DNA of 42,633 bases from Candidatus Omnitrophota bacterium. Lineage in GTDB: Bacteria > Omnitrophota > Gorgyraeia > 1-14-0-20-64-10. The translations under genes and the position numbers were made by a program. Under the pieces are notes generated by a model. The model was not told where the DNA came from. It made no database searches and saw only the letters and a program-made list of their open reading frames with translations. Shown one piece after another: positions 24,042 through 31,741 of the stretch. The DNA is taken from contig JAHFFE010000006.1 in the NCBI GenBank assembly GCA_023248155.1, positions 46,523-89,155 on the forward strand. The letters run 5' to 3'. The first letter of the stretch is position 1. Each line of letters begins with the position of its first letter.

Positions 24042-25723
24042 ATCATTCTGTGAATATTGCGCTGGCCCAATTAAATCTGACGGTCGGCGCTCTGAATGCC
24101 AATGGCGATAAAATTGTTGATTGGCTCGGTCGCGCGAAGCGGCAGGGTGCATCGCTGGTTTTGTTTCCGGAATTGACGATCACCGGATATCCTCCCGAAG
24201 ATCTGTTGTTCAATCCATCATTCATCCGAGATAACCGGACGGTTTTGCGGCATGTGGCTGCCGCTGCTCGAGGGATCGCCGCGTTGGTCGGTTTTGTCGA
24301 TCGCGACAAAGATGGGGCTTTATATAACGCGGCGGCTGTGTTGGCGCAGGGGCGTGTGTTGACTGTCTACCGCAAGATGAAACTTCCCAATTACGGCGTG
24401 TTTGATGAGCGGCGCTATTTTTCGACCGGTTCCGATTCGTTGTTGCTGCGTTTTGGCCGGACCGGGCCTATCGCCGGTCTTTCAATTTGTGAAGATATCT
24501 GGGTAGAGGATGGCCCATTTCTTGCCGAGGCGAAATCGGGCGCATCACTGCTTTTGAATTTGTCGGCCTCACCGTTTCATGCCGGCAAGTGGAAAGTCCG
24601 CGAACAGCTGCTGGTGCGGCGCGCTCGGGCTACAAAAACCAGCATTGCCTACGTTAATCTGGTCGGGGGACAGGATGAGCTGGTGTTTGACGGCGGAAGC
24701 ATGGTTGCCGATTCTTCCGGTATTCGTTACCGGGCGCCGCAATTTGAAGAATCGTTGTCGGTCCATTCGTTTCCGGCCAAAGCCGCCGGCGATCACGCGG
24801 CAGCTGTTTTTGTTCCGGTTCCTGTCTCTGCGCGGAAAATTTCAAAGGCCCGTTCGACCCCGCGTCTTTCTGCCGACCGGGAAATTTTTCAGGCGCTCGT
24901 GCTCGGATTGAAAGATTATGCGGTCAAGAACGGGTTTGAAAAAGTTGTTTTTGGAATGAGCGGCGGAATTGATTCGGCGCTGACGGCGGCGCTGGCCGTG
25001 GCCGCGCTGGGGAAAGAAAATGTCACGGCGGTTTCGATGCCGTCGCGTTATTCGTCCGACGAAACGCGTTCCGACGCCCGGGCTGTTTCAAAGGCGTTGG
25101 GCATTCGTTTTCTGGAAATTCCGATCGAGCCGGCTTTCGCGGCTACGCTGCAGATGCTTTATCGTGCCCTGGGAAAGCCGCTGGAAGGTTTGCCGGCAGA
25201 AAATCTGCAGGCGCGCATTCGCGGCCTTCTGTTAATGGCGCTTTCGAATAAAAACGGCTGGCTGGTATTGACGACCGGCAATAAGTCGGAACTCTCGACC
25301 GGCTATTGCACGCTGTATGGCGACATGGTCGGCGGATTTGCGCCGATCAAGGATCTGCCGAAAAAGATGGTTTATCAATTGTGCGGCACGGCCAACCGGT
25401 TTTTCAAAAAGTCGGTTATTCCGCGTTCAGTCTTCGTGCGGGCGCCAACGGCTGAGTTGCGTTTCAATCAGACCGATCAGGATACGCTGCCGCCGTATGA
25501 TTTGCTGGATCAGGTGGTGCGATTGTATGTGGAAGGGCGCGTTCCGTTGTCGGAATTGAAAAAGAAAATGCCATCCTCCAAAATTAATCCGGAGCGTCTC
25601 GTCCGAATGATTAACTTAAACGAATACAAGCGGCGGCAGGCGGCCGTTGGTGTTAAAATAACGCCTTTGGCTTTTGGCCGGGACCGGCGGATGCCGATTA
25701 CGAACGGGTATCGGGAGAAATGA
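24038..25723 (+). CDS. nadE: Glutamine-dependent NAD+ synthetase
   Basis: Last step of NAD synthesis, using ammonia released from glutamine. The N-terminal nitrilase-type glutaminase (about 5-250) has the catalytic triad Glu in 'FPELTITGYPPEDLL', Lys in 'YRKMKLPNYGVFDERRYF' and Cys in 'LSICEDIW'. The C-terminal synthetase (about 280-545) has the ATP loop 'GMSGGIDSALTAALA', 'LTTGNKSELSTGYCTLYGDMVGGFAPIKDLPK' and 'PSSKINPERL'. At 561 aa it is complete. It overlaps lpxI at its start and the GlnR-like regulator at its end (ATGA both), so a glutamine-consuming enzyme is cotranscribed with a proposed nitrogen regulator. Confidence 0.96.
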   Translation: MNHSVNIALAQLNLTVGALNANGDKIVDWLGRAKRQGASLVLFPELTITGYPPEDLLFNPSFIRDNRTVLRHVAAAARGIAALVGFVDRDKDGALYNAAAVLAQGRVLTVYRKMKLPNYGVFDERRYFSTGSDSLLLRFGRTGPIAGLSICEDIWVEDGPFLAEAKSGASLLLNLSASPFHAGKWKVREQLLVRRARATKTSIAYVNLVGGQDELVFDGGSMVADSSGIRYRAPQFEESLSVHSFPAKAAGDHAAAVFVPVPVSARKISKARSTPRLSADREIFQALVLGLKDYAVKNGFEKVVFGMSGGIDSALTAALAVAALGKENVTAVSMPSRYSSDETRSDARAVSKALGIRFLEIPIEPAFAATLQMLYRALGKPLEGLPAENLQARIRGLLLMALSNKNGWLVLTTGNKSELSTGYCTLYGDMVGGFAPIKDLPKKMVYQLCGTANRFFKKSVIPRSVFVRAPTAELRFNQTDQDTLPPYDLLDQVVRLYVEGRVPLSELKKKMPSSKINPERLVRMINLNEYKRRQAAVGVKITPLAFGRDRRMPITNGYREK

Positions 25724-26400
25724 TCGAGTCAATTTTACTTGTCGGCGAACTGTCCGCCGACTTAAAACGGTTGAAAGCTCATCTGCTGAAGCAGGGATTC
25801 CGTGTTTTTTGCGCCGAGCTGGACGGGCTGGATGATTTGCAGTCGGGCAAACAGCGGTTTATGGCCTGCGCTTGGGATGCCGCCGGTGTTGTCCGTTTAG
25901 CCGATGGCTTGAACCGCCTGCGTTCAGAATCGGCTGTTAAAGAACTTCCGCTGATGGTGCTTATTAAGGAAGGCCAGATTAAGGATTTTCTGTCGCAGAA
26001 GGGAATTGATGATTTTGTGTTTGTGCCGGCTTCTGCCGAAGCGATCGAAGCGCGGCTCCGGTTTCTGCTGGGCCGCCTTAATCATCCGATGCCGGGCGAT
26101 GGAGCACGGATCGGCGCTCTTGAGATCAATATGGACCGTTACGAAATCCGGCTGGAAGGGGAGCCGCTGGAGTTAACTTACAAAGAATTTGAACTATTCC
26201 GGTTCCTCGCGACGCATCCGGGCCGGGTATTCAGCCGTGATCAGCTGTTAAACCAGGTCTGGGGCTATAACTTTATCGGCGGCACGCGCACCGTCGATGT
26301 CCATGTTCGCCGCCTGCGGTCCAAGCTGGGACCCAAATATGCCGCGCTCGTCGATACGATCCGCAACGTCGGCTACCGCTTCAATGAAAACCTCCGCTAG
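25720..26400 (+). CDS. Orphan OmpR-family regulator resembling actinobacterial GlnR
   Basis: A 226-aa regulator with an atypical receiver (1-120) and a winged-helix domain (about 125-226). The receiver lacks the acidic pair and the conserved Lys of phosphorylated response regulators, but keeps one Asp (D53) where GlnR has D50. The stretch '[17 protein letters not shown]' through '[14 protein letters not shown]' parallels GlnR (TEGGLAAVTADWGIDDV... in my memory of the Streptomyces protein). The DNA-binding half '[20 protein letters not shown]' and 'IRNVGYRF' is also very close. No kinase gene is nearby. It overlaps nadE and lies just upstream of amtB-glnK-glnA, where GlnR-type operators are found. 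I infer a nitrogen regulator; the winged-helix OmpR call is certain, GlnR orthology less so. Confidence 0.8.
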   Translation: [226 protein letters not shown]

Positions 26401-26414
26401 CTGATTTTAAAAGA

Positions 26415-26720
26415 CAACCTGTGTTTCGAGTCGGTCCGGGTATGGGGACCGTGGACACTCTAGGAATCGACTACCGATTCCGTCGCTCTGTCTCCGGCCT
26501 TGCCGAATAATAATTCGTTTCGGCCTCCGCCAAGGTCCACTTGCCCCATATCCCGATCCTCCTCTTGAATACGCAGGCGCTTCGGGTGACGCGGGCGGGA
26601 GAGGCCTCTGCCGCCACGCGCGCAGCGAAGCGAGCACGGACGGCGGAGAGTGTCCCCGAGCGGCAGGACCCGAAGCGACAGAGATGTATGGTGGCCCGAG
26701 CTGACTCGAAACACAAGTTG
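26415..26720. mobile_element. MITE-like element with 26-bp imperfect terminal inverted repeats, non-coding
   Basis: This fills most of the 467-bp gap 26401-26867. The ends (26415-26440 and 26695-26720) are inverted copies matching at 22 of 26 positions, sharing CAAC, TGTGTTTCGAGTC and CGGG. A nested inverted repeat, CGGG(A)TATGGGG...GTGGAC, lies at 26437-26456 and 26535-26555. Smaller hairpins include GGAATCG/CGATTCC (26463-26481). Short ORFs on both strands here (60-110 aa) are Arg/Ser/Gly-rich and resemble no protein. It looks like a structured, possibly mobile, repeat rather than genes. Confidence 0.55.
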
Positions 26721-26743
26721 CCTGACGGAAGGGCTTCCATTCC

Positions 26744-26813
26744 GTAATATCGATTTAACATAACAGTTATTTTCCTGTAACGCTTCTTTTCTATCCTGTT
26801 ACGCATTCGTAAG
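26744..26813 (+). promoter_or_regulatory. GlnR-box-like operator array upstream of porin-amtB-glnK
   Basis: Pentamers GTAAT (26744), TTAAC (26755), GTTAT (26766) and GTAAC (26777) start exactly 11 bp apart, with 6-nt spacers. After a weak TTTCT at 26788, GTTAC (26798) and GTAAG (26809) follow, again 11 bp apart. This is the GTnAC-n6-GaAAC-n6 layout described for actinobacterial GlnR. The first 22 bp are nearly the same as at 30100. Confidence 0.7.
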
Positions 26814-26867
26814 TAGTTCGTCTTGTTTCATATCGTCAACCCAACGCTGAAATGAAAGGATCAACTC

Positions 26868-28115
26868 ATGTTGTTTGTCACTCCCCGATTGCTTCAAAGA
26901 ATGGCGGTTCTTGTTCTATCTGTTTTTGCATTTGCGCAGCAGGCTTCAGCTGCTGAGGTGAACGGAGTTTGGACGGAAGCCTCTACCAAGGACCTGGGTG
27001 AGTGGTCCGGCGTTAAAGAACTTGAAAAGATTAAAGTGCGTGGCTGGTTGGAGTCGGTATTCGTGCATAATTTTAACGAGCCTTCTCGCACCACGGTCAA
27101 TGCGAACCAGGGTTCCTCCATCGTGAAGGTCAATAACGATACGATTGAAGGACGCGTTTTCGACACCAACAGCGACGCGGTCCGCATCAGTTTGGCCGAA
27201 GTCGAATTCGAGAAAGTTCCAACGCTGGGCGAGTGGGGTGGGTTGGGTTTCAAGGCCGATGTGGAAGTCGGCGATGATCCGCAGATCATTTACGACACCA
27301 TCATCGGCGGTCTCGGCAAAAGTTTGAATTCCAACGATAAATGGCTTCAGCACGCGACGGTCGGCTGGGTGGCGCCCATCGGCAAAGGGCTTCGCCTCGA
27401 TGCCGGCAAGATGGTGACGCATATCGGCGGTGAGACGATTGAGGGAATCAAGAACAACAACCTCTCGCATGGTCTGTTGTTCACCTATGCCATTCCGTTC
27501 CAGCAGACCGGTGTCCGCCTGGATTACGTCTGGTCCGACAAGTTTGTGACCGATTTCTATGTACTGCGCGGCTGGAATGTCACAACGCGTGATAATAACA
27601 GCGGCGTGACGGTGGGGCCGTCGTTTGGATGGCTGCCGACCTCGTGGTTCAATTTTTACCTGAACTATCTGGCAGGTCCGGAACAGCGCAACAATGAATC
27701 AAATTACCGGCATTTAGTCGATTGGCAAGCGTTGTTCAATACACCGATTCCGAAACTGAATCTGATATTGTTCGGCGATATTGCGTTTGAAGAAGAAGCG
27801 GTGGCCGGGCGGAATGCGGCCTGGAACGGCATTGGTGGTGTGGCACGCTACAAGCTGACCGATGATCTGGAACCGGCGCTGCGGCTTGAGTATTTCAACG
27901 ACCGGGACGGTTTCGCCACCGGCGTTGATCAGAAGATGGTGGAAATCACGCTTTCGTTAAATTATAAGATCGCGTTGAAGAAAGGTTTCAGCCTGCTGAT
28001 TCGCCCCGAGTATCGATACGATAAATCCTCGGAAGGGTTTTTTACGAAAGAGACCACATTCCGCTCTGAGAAGGATCAGCACACGGTCGGCATCGGCACC
28101 TATCTTTATTTCTAA
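26868..28115 (+). CDS. Outer-membrane beta-barrel porin of the nitrogen operon
   Basis: A 415-aa protein with a signal peptide (about 1-29, ending 'QQASAA') and then alternating amphipathic strands typical of a porin of the OmpL-like/BBP2 kind ('RISLAEVEFEKVPTLGEWGGLGFKADVEVGDD', 'GLRLDAGKMVTHIGGETIEG', 'NLSHGLLFTYAIPFQQTGVRLDY'). It ends in an aromatic 'TYLYF', a BAM recognition signal. GAAAGGA precedes the ATG. It lies downstream of the proposed operator array and 34 bp upstream of the amtB coding start region, so it probably brings ammonium or small nitrogen compounds across the outer membrane. Substrate assignment is from context only. Confidence 0.75.
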   Translation: MLFVTPRLLQRMAVLVLSVFAFAQQASAAEVNGVWTEASTKDLGEWSGVKELEKIKVRGWLESVFVHNFNEPSRTTVNANQGSSIVKVNNDTIEGRVFDTNSDAVRISLAEVEFEKVPTLGEWGGLGFKADVEVGDDPQIIYDTIIGGLGKSLNSNDKWLQHATVGWVAPIGKGLRLDAGKMVTHIGGETIEGIKNNNLSHGLLFTYAIPFQQTGVRLDYVWSDKFVTDFYVLRGWNVTTRDNNSGVTVGPSFGWLPTSWFNFYLNYLAGPEQRNNESNYRHLVDWQALFNTPIPKLNLILFGDIAFEEEAVAGRNAAWNGIGGVARYKLTDDLEPALRLEYFNDRDGFATGVDQKMVEITLSLNYKIALKKGFSLLIRPEYRYDKSSEGFFTKETTFRSEKDQHTVGIGTYLYF

Positions 28116-28152
28116 TTGAATAGAAGAAAAGATTAACAACGGAGGGTTTGTG

Positions 28153-29697
28153 ATGCGTAGGAAATTGGTAAGCGGTTTATTGTTGGGGATGCTGGCGCTG
28201 GGATTGGCCTTGCCGGTGTTGTCATGGGCGGCGGGAGATCCTACCGGAGCGAATACCGGAACAATTGCCGATGTTTCGGCTGCTACGGCTGGGGCCCCAA
28301 CGCTGGAGGAAGTGGCCGCCACGGCGGGCCATAACAAAGTGGCAATCAACATGATGTGGGTGTTGATTACCGGATTTCTGGTCATGTTTATGCAGGCCGG
28401 GTTTGCGATGGTGGAGACCGGTTTGACCCGCGCCAAAAATGTCGCGCATACAATGGCGATGAACTTCATGGTTTATCCGCTGGGGATGCTGGGGTTCTAT
28501 GTCTGCGGGTTCGCCCTCATGTTTGGCGGTATGGGCGCGCTCGGGACGATGGGCGGTTACGCGGGTCTGAATCAGGAATTCACGCTGCATCTGTTCGGCA
28601 AAGATTTCGGCTTGTTTGGCATGACCGGTTTTTGCCTGTCCGGCCATTACGATGTGGCGGTTTTCGCGATGTTTTTGTTCCAGATGGTTTTTATGGACAC
28701 AACGGCGACAATCCCGACCGGTGCCTGCGCGGAACGGTGGAAATATTTAGCGTTCTTTATTTACGCCCTGTTTGTCGGATCGGTGATCTACCCGATTTTC
28801 GGAAACTGGGTCTGGGGCGGCGGCTGGCTGGCAACGCTGGGCAAGAATTTTGCCTTGGGGCATGGCCATGTGGACTTCGCCGGTTCATCAGTAGTTCATA
28901 TGACCGGCGGCGTGATCGCGCTGGTCTTTGGTTGGTTGCTGGGTCCGCGAATCGGGAAGTATAACAAGGATGGGAGCATTAACGCGATTCCGGGGCACAA
29001 CCTTCCGATGGCGATTATCGGCACGTTCATTCTGGCGTTCGGCTGGTTTGGATTTAATCCCGGTTCCTCATTGGCCGGAACGGATCTGCGTATTGCCGTG
29101 GTGGCAGTCAATACGATGTTGGCCTCTGCAACCGGAGCGGTTGCTTCTACGCTTTGGATGTGGCGCGTTCGCGGCAAGAAGCCGGATCCGAGCATGATGT
29201 GCAACGGGATGCTGGCTGGTCTGGTTGCCATTACCGCGCCCTGTGCTTTTGTCAATTCGATCAGCGCCTGCTTGATCGGTTTGATTTCGGGTGTTTTGGT
29301 CGTCGAGGCGGCGTTCTTCATTGAGCGTAACCTGAGAATTGATGACCCGGTGGGTGCTATCGCGGTGCATGGCGTCAACGGCGCTTGGGGCTGTTTGGCG
29401 CTGGGTTTGTTTGCTGACGGCACTTATGGCGACGGCTGGAACGGCGTGGCGGGTACCGTGAAAGGTTTGTTCTACGGTGATTCGTCCCAGTTTATCGCCC
29501 AGTGCGTTGGAGTAACAGCCAACATCATCTATGTGGGCGCGATTTCATTCGTCATCTATAAACTGATCGATAAGTTAGTGGGTCATCGGGCGGATCCGGC
29601 GGCGGAGGTTCACGGTCTGGATGTTCCCGAAATGGGAGTTCCGGGCTATGTGGGAGTCAAGATGGATAAATTCTCCGAAACGCCGTTGTCCCGATAA
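28153..29697 (+). CDS. amtB: Ammonium transporter AmtB
   Basis: An inner-membrane trimeric channel for ammonium. It has a cleaved N-terminal signal (about 1-27) and eleven membrane helices. Diagnostic segments are 'MWVLITGFLVMFMQAGFAMVETGLTRAKN', 'DFAGSSVVHMTGG' and 'AIAVHGVNGAWG'. The twin pore histidines are H249 and H406 (E. coli H168/H318). At 514 aa it is longer than E. coli AmtB because of an N-terminal stretch and a longer C-terminal tail after the last helix. GGAGGG precedes both a GTG (28150) and the ATG at 28153; the ATG has the better spacing. Followed 14 bp later by the PII gene, as almost always. Confidence 0.96.
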   Translation: MRRKLVSGLLLGMLALGLALPVLSWAAGDPTGANTGTIADVSAATAGAPTLEEVAATAGHNKVAINMMWVLITGFLVMFMQAGFAMVETGLTRAKNVAHTMAMNFMVYPLGMLGFYVCGFALMFGGMGALGTMGGYAGLNQEFTLHLFGKDFGLFGMTGFCLSGHYDVAVFAMFLFQMVFMDTTATIPTGACAERWKYLAFFIYALFVGSVIYPIFGNWVWGGGWLATLGKNFALGHGHVDFAGSSVVHMTGGVIALVFGWLLGPRIGKYNKDGSINAIPGHNLPMAIIGTFILAFGWFGFNPGSSLAGTDLRIAVVAVNTMLASATGAVASTLWMWRVRGKKPDPSMMCNGMLAGLVAITAPCAFVNSISACLIGLISGVLVVEAAFFIERNLRIDDPVGAIAVHGVNGAWGCLALGLFADGTYGDGWNGVAGTVKGLFYGDSSQFIAQCVGVTANIIYVGAISFVIYKLIDKLVGHRADPAAEVHGLDVPEMGVPGYVGVKMDKFSETPLSR

Positions 29698-29711
29698 GAG
29701 AGGAAACAGAG

Positions 29712-30050
29712 ATGAAAAAAATTGAAGCCATCATTCGTCCCGAAAAGCTGGCAGAGGTCCGCGCGGCGCTGGAGAAAGTGGGATTTCCCGGCCTGCATGT
29801 CTGTGAGGTGGAAGGGCATGGCAAGCAGAAAGGGGTAGTTCAGCAGTGGCGCGGAGACCAGTACCGGGTGGAGATGCTGCCTAAGGTGAAACTGGAAATC
29901 GTGGTCAGCGATAAGGATGTAAAGAAAATCGTCCAGGCGATTGTCGAAACGGCAAAGACCGGATCGGTCGGAGACGGCAAGATATTCGTTTCTCCTGTGG
30001 ATGAGGTTATTCGGATTCGCACCAACGAGTCCGGCGAATCGGCGTTGTAA
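29712..30050 (+). CDS. glnK: Nitrogen regulatory protein PII (GlnK type)
   Basis: A 112-aa trimeric signal protein that senses ATP/ADP and 2-oxoglutarate and closes AmtB when nitrogen is plentiful. The start 'MKKIEAIIRPEKLAEVRAALEKVG' and the end 'TGSVGDGKIFVSPVDEVIRIRT' are PII signatures. The T-loop 'QQWRGDQYRVEMLPKVKLEIVV' keeps Tyr51, the residue uridylylated or adenylylated in other bacteria. It is linked to amtB. SD AGAGGAAACAG precedes the ATG. Confidence 0.96.
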   Translation: MKKIEAIIRPEKLAEVRAALEKVGFPGLHVCEVEGHGKQKGVVQQWRGDQYRVEMLPKVKLEIVVSDKDVKKIVQAIVETAKTGSVGDGKIFVSPVDEVIRIRTNESGESAL

Positions 30051-30060
30051 GCAGGCGGAT

Positions 30061-30092
30061 TGGGGCCGGAGGGGAACCTGTCTCCGGCCCCA
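30061..30092 (+). terminator. Strong hairpin after glnK, possible terminator
   Basis: An 11-bp perfect stem TGGGGCCGGAG/CTCCGGCCCCA with a 10-nt loop, 11 nt after the glnK stop. It is followed by AAA rather than a T-run, so intrinsic termination on the + strand is doubtful. It separates glnK from the glnA operator. Confidence 0.45.
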
Positions 30093-30099
30093 AAACCGC

Positions 30100-30137
30100 G
30101 TAATATAGATTTAACATTCCCGTAACTCGTCCTTAAT
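30100..30137 (+). promoter_or_regulatory. GlnR-box-like operator upstream of the first glnA
   Basis: GTAAT (30100), TTAAC (30111), GTAAC (30122) and TTAAT (30133) start exactly 11 bp apart with 6-nt spacers. GTAATAT-n-GATTTAACAT is shared with the array at 26744. A second block, TTCGTCTT then TCAT, recurs downstream of both arrays (26817, 30159) and may hold the promoter core. Confidence 0.75.
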
Positions 30138-30216
30138 CCAATTTTGAGACCTTAGTGGTTCGTCTTTGTCATTACGAATCAGCAGTTAACCAATAAATCA
30201 GGAGGCATGTTCTACG

Positions 30217-31707
30217 ATGGTAAAGAAGCAGTCGTCAAAGAAAGTGTCTGGCGGTTCGTCCAGCGACGCCTTTCAGGTGAAGCCGAATACGGCCGCGATT
30301 GAGCGGGCGTACAAGCTGATCAAAGATTATAAAATTGAGATCGTCGATCTAAAATTCTGCGACCTTCCGGGAACCTGGCAGCATGTGTCGGTTGCGTTGA
30401 GCATGCTGTCTCCGTCCAGCTGGGTTGACGGTTTCGGGTTTGACGGTTCTTCAATCCGCGGCTTCAAGAAGATCAATGAATCGGACATGCTGCTGATTCC
30501 GGACGCGACGACCGCGATCGTCGATCCGGTCCACCAGATCCCGACCTTGTCGCTGGTCTGCGATATCATCGATCCGATCACGCGCAAGCCGTACAGCCGC
30601 AGCCCGCGCTACATCGCGCGCAAGGCCGAAGCGTTCCTGAAGACAACCGGTTTTGCCGATACCGTTTATTTCGGGCCGGAAGCCGAATTTTTCCTGTTCA
30701 ACGACGTCCGTTACGCTCAGAACCAGCACAGCGGTTATTACTACATCGATTCCGTCGAGGGCGAATGGAACACCGGCACCGATGAGAAGCCGAACCTGGC
30801 CTACAAGACGCGCAACAAGGAAGGATATTACCCGGTTCCTCCGAGCGATACGCTGCAGGATATCCGCAGCGAGATGGTGCTCTCGATGATCAAGTCCGGC
30901 ATCACGGCCGAGATCCATCATCACGAAGTGGCGACGGCCGGCCAGTGCGAGATCGACATGAAGTTCGATTCGCTCACCACAATGGCCGACAAGCTGCTGC
31001 TTTACAAATACATCGTCAAGAATGTGGCCCGTAAGCATAACATGGTGGCGACCTTCATGCCGAAGCCGTTGTTTGCCGATAACGGATCAGGCATGCACTG
31101 CCACCAGTCGCTCTGGAAGAACGGGGAGCCGCTCTTCTACGATGCGAAGGGTTACGCGTTGATTTCGCAGATGTGCAAGTGGTACATCGGCGGTTTGATC
31201 AAGCACGGCAAGTCGCTCATGGCAATCTGTGCTCCGACGACCAACTCCTACAAGCGGTTGGTTCCGGGCTACGAAGCGCCGGTCAACCTGGTCTACAGCC
31301 AGCGCAACCGTTCGGCCGCCTGCCGTATTCCGACTTACTCGGCGAGCCCGAAAGCCCGTCGCGTGGAGTTCCGCCCGCCGGACCCGTCCGCGAACCCGTA
31401 CCTGGCGTTCTCGGCGTTGATGATGGCCGGTATTGACGGCATCATCAACAAGATCGACCCGGGTCAGCCGGTCGATGAGGATTTGTTCGAATTATCGAAA
31501 GAGCGGTTGGCGAAAATTCCGACCGTTCCGGGTTCCTTGCCGGAAGCGTTGGACGCACTGGAGAAGGATCACGAGTACCTGCTCCGCGGTGGCGTCTTCA
31601 CGCAGGATGTGATCGATACCTGGATCGACTACAAGAAGGAAAAAGAGTCCGATCCGGTTCGCCTGCGGCCGCATCCGTGGGAATTCTATCTCTACTTTGA
31701 CGTTTAA
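30217..31707 (+). CDS. glnA: Glutamine synthetase type I, beta-like subgroup
   Basis: Condenses glutamate and ammonia; a dodecamer in the cytoplasm. Residues include 'GFGFDGSSIRGF', 'GPEAEFFLF', the GSI-beta stretch 'GYYPVPPSDTLQDIRSEM', 'HHHEVATAGQCEID', 'MPKPLFADNGSGMHCHQSLW' and 'NRSAACRIP'. The C-terminal adenylylation region aligns clearly ('KIDPGQPVDEDLFELSKER'), but the target Tyr is Phe424. At 496 aa it carries a 20-residue Ser/Lys-rich N-terminal extension. AGGAGG lies upstream, 12 nt from the ATG. Transcription is probably controlled by the 30100 operator. Confidence 0.96.
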   Translation: MVKKQSSKKVSGGSSSDAFQVKPNTAAIERAYKLIKDYKIEIVDLKFCDLPGTWQHVSVALSMLSPSSWVDGFGFDGSSIRGFKKINESDMLLIPDATTAIVDPVHQIPTLSLVCDIIDPITRKPYSRSPRYIARKAEAFLKTTGFADTVYFGPEAEFFLFNDVRYAQNQHSGYYYIDSVEGEWNTGTDEKPNLAYKTRNKEGYYPVPPSDTLQDIRSEMVLSMIKSGITAEIHHHEVATAGQCEIDMKFDSLTTMADKLLLYKYIVKNVARKHNMVATFMPKPLFADNGSGMHCHQSLWKNGEPLFYDAKGYALISQMCKWYIGGLIKHGKSLMAICAPTTNSYKRLVPGYEAPVNLVYSQRNRSAACRIPTYSASPKARRVEFRPPDPSANPYLAFSALMMAGIDGIINKIDPGQPVDEDLFELSKERLAKIPTVPGSLPEALDALEKDHEYLLRGGVFTQDVIDTWIDYKKEKESDPVRLRPHPWEFYLYFDV

Positions 31708-31741
31708 GCGCCGGTAGGGAAACGATTAGTTTTGTGGGTGG

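Noticed and set aside
26407-26806. Several 68-111-aa ORFs on both strands in the 26401-26867 gap
   Set aside because: They overlap one another in different frames inside an inverted-repeat region and have Arg/Ser/Gly-rich, low-information products, so I treat the stretch as non-coding.
30061-30092. Riboswitch upstream of glnA (glutamine or glnA RNA motif)
   Set aside because: Only a single long hairpin is present, without the conserved junction sequences I know from these motifs.
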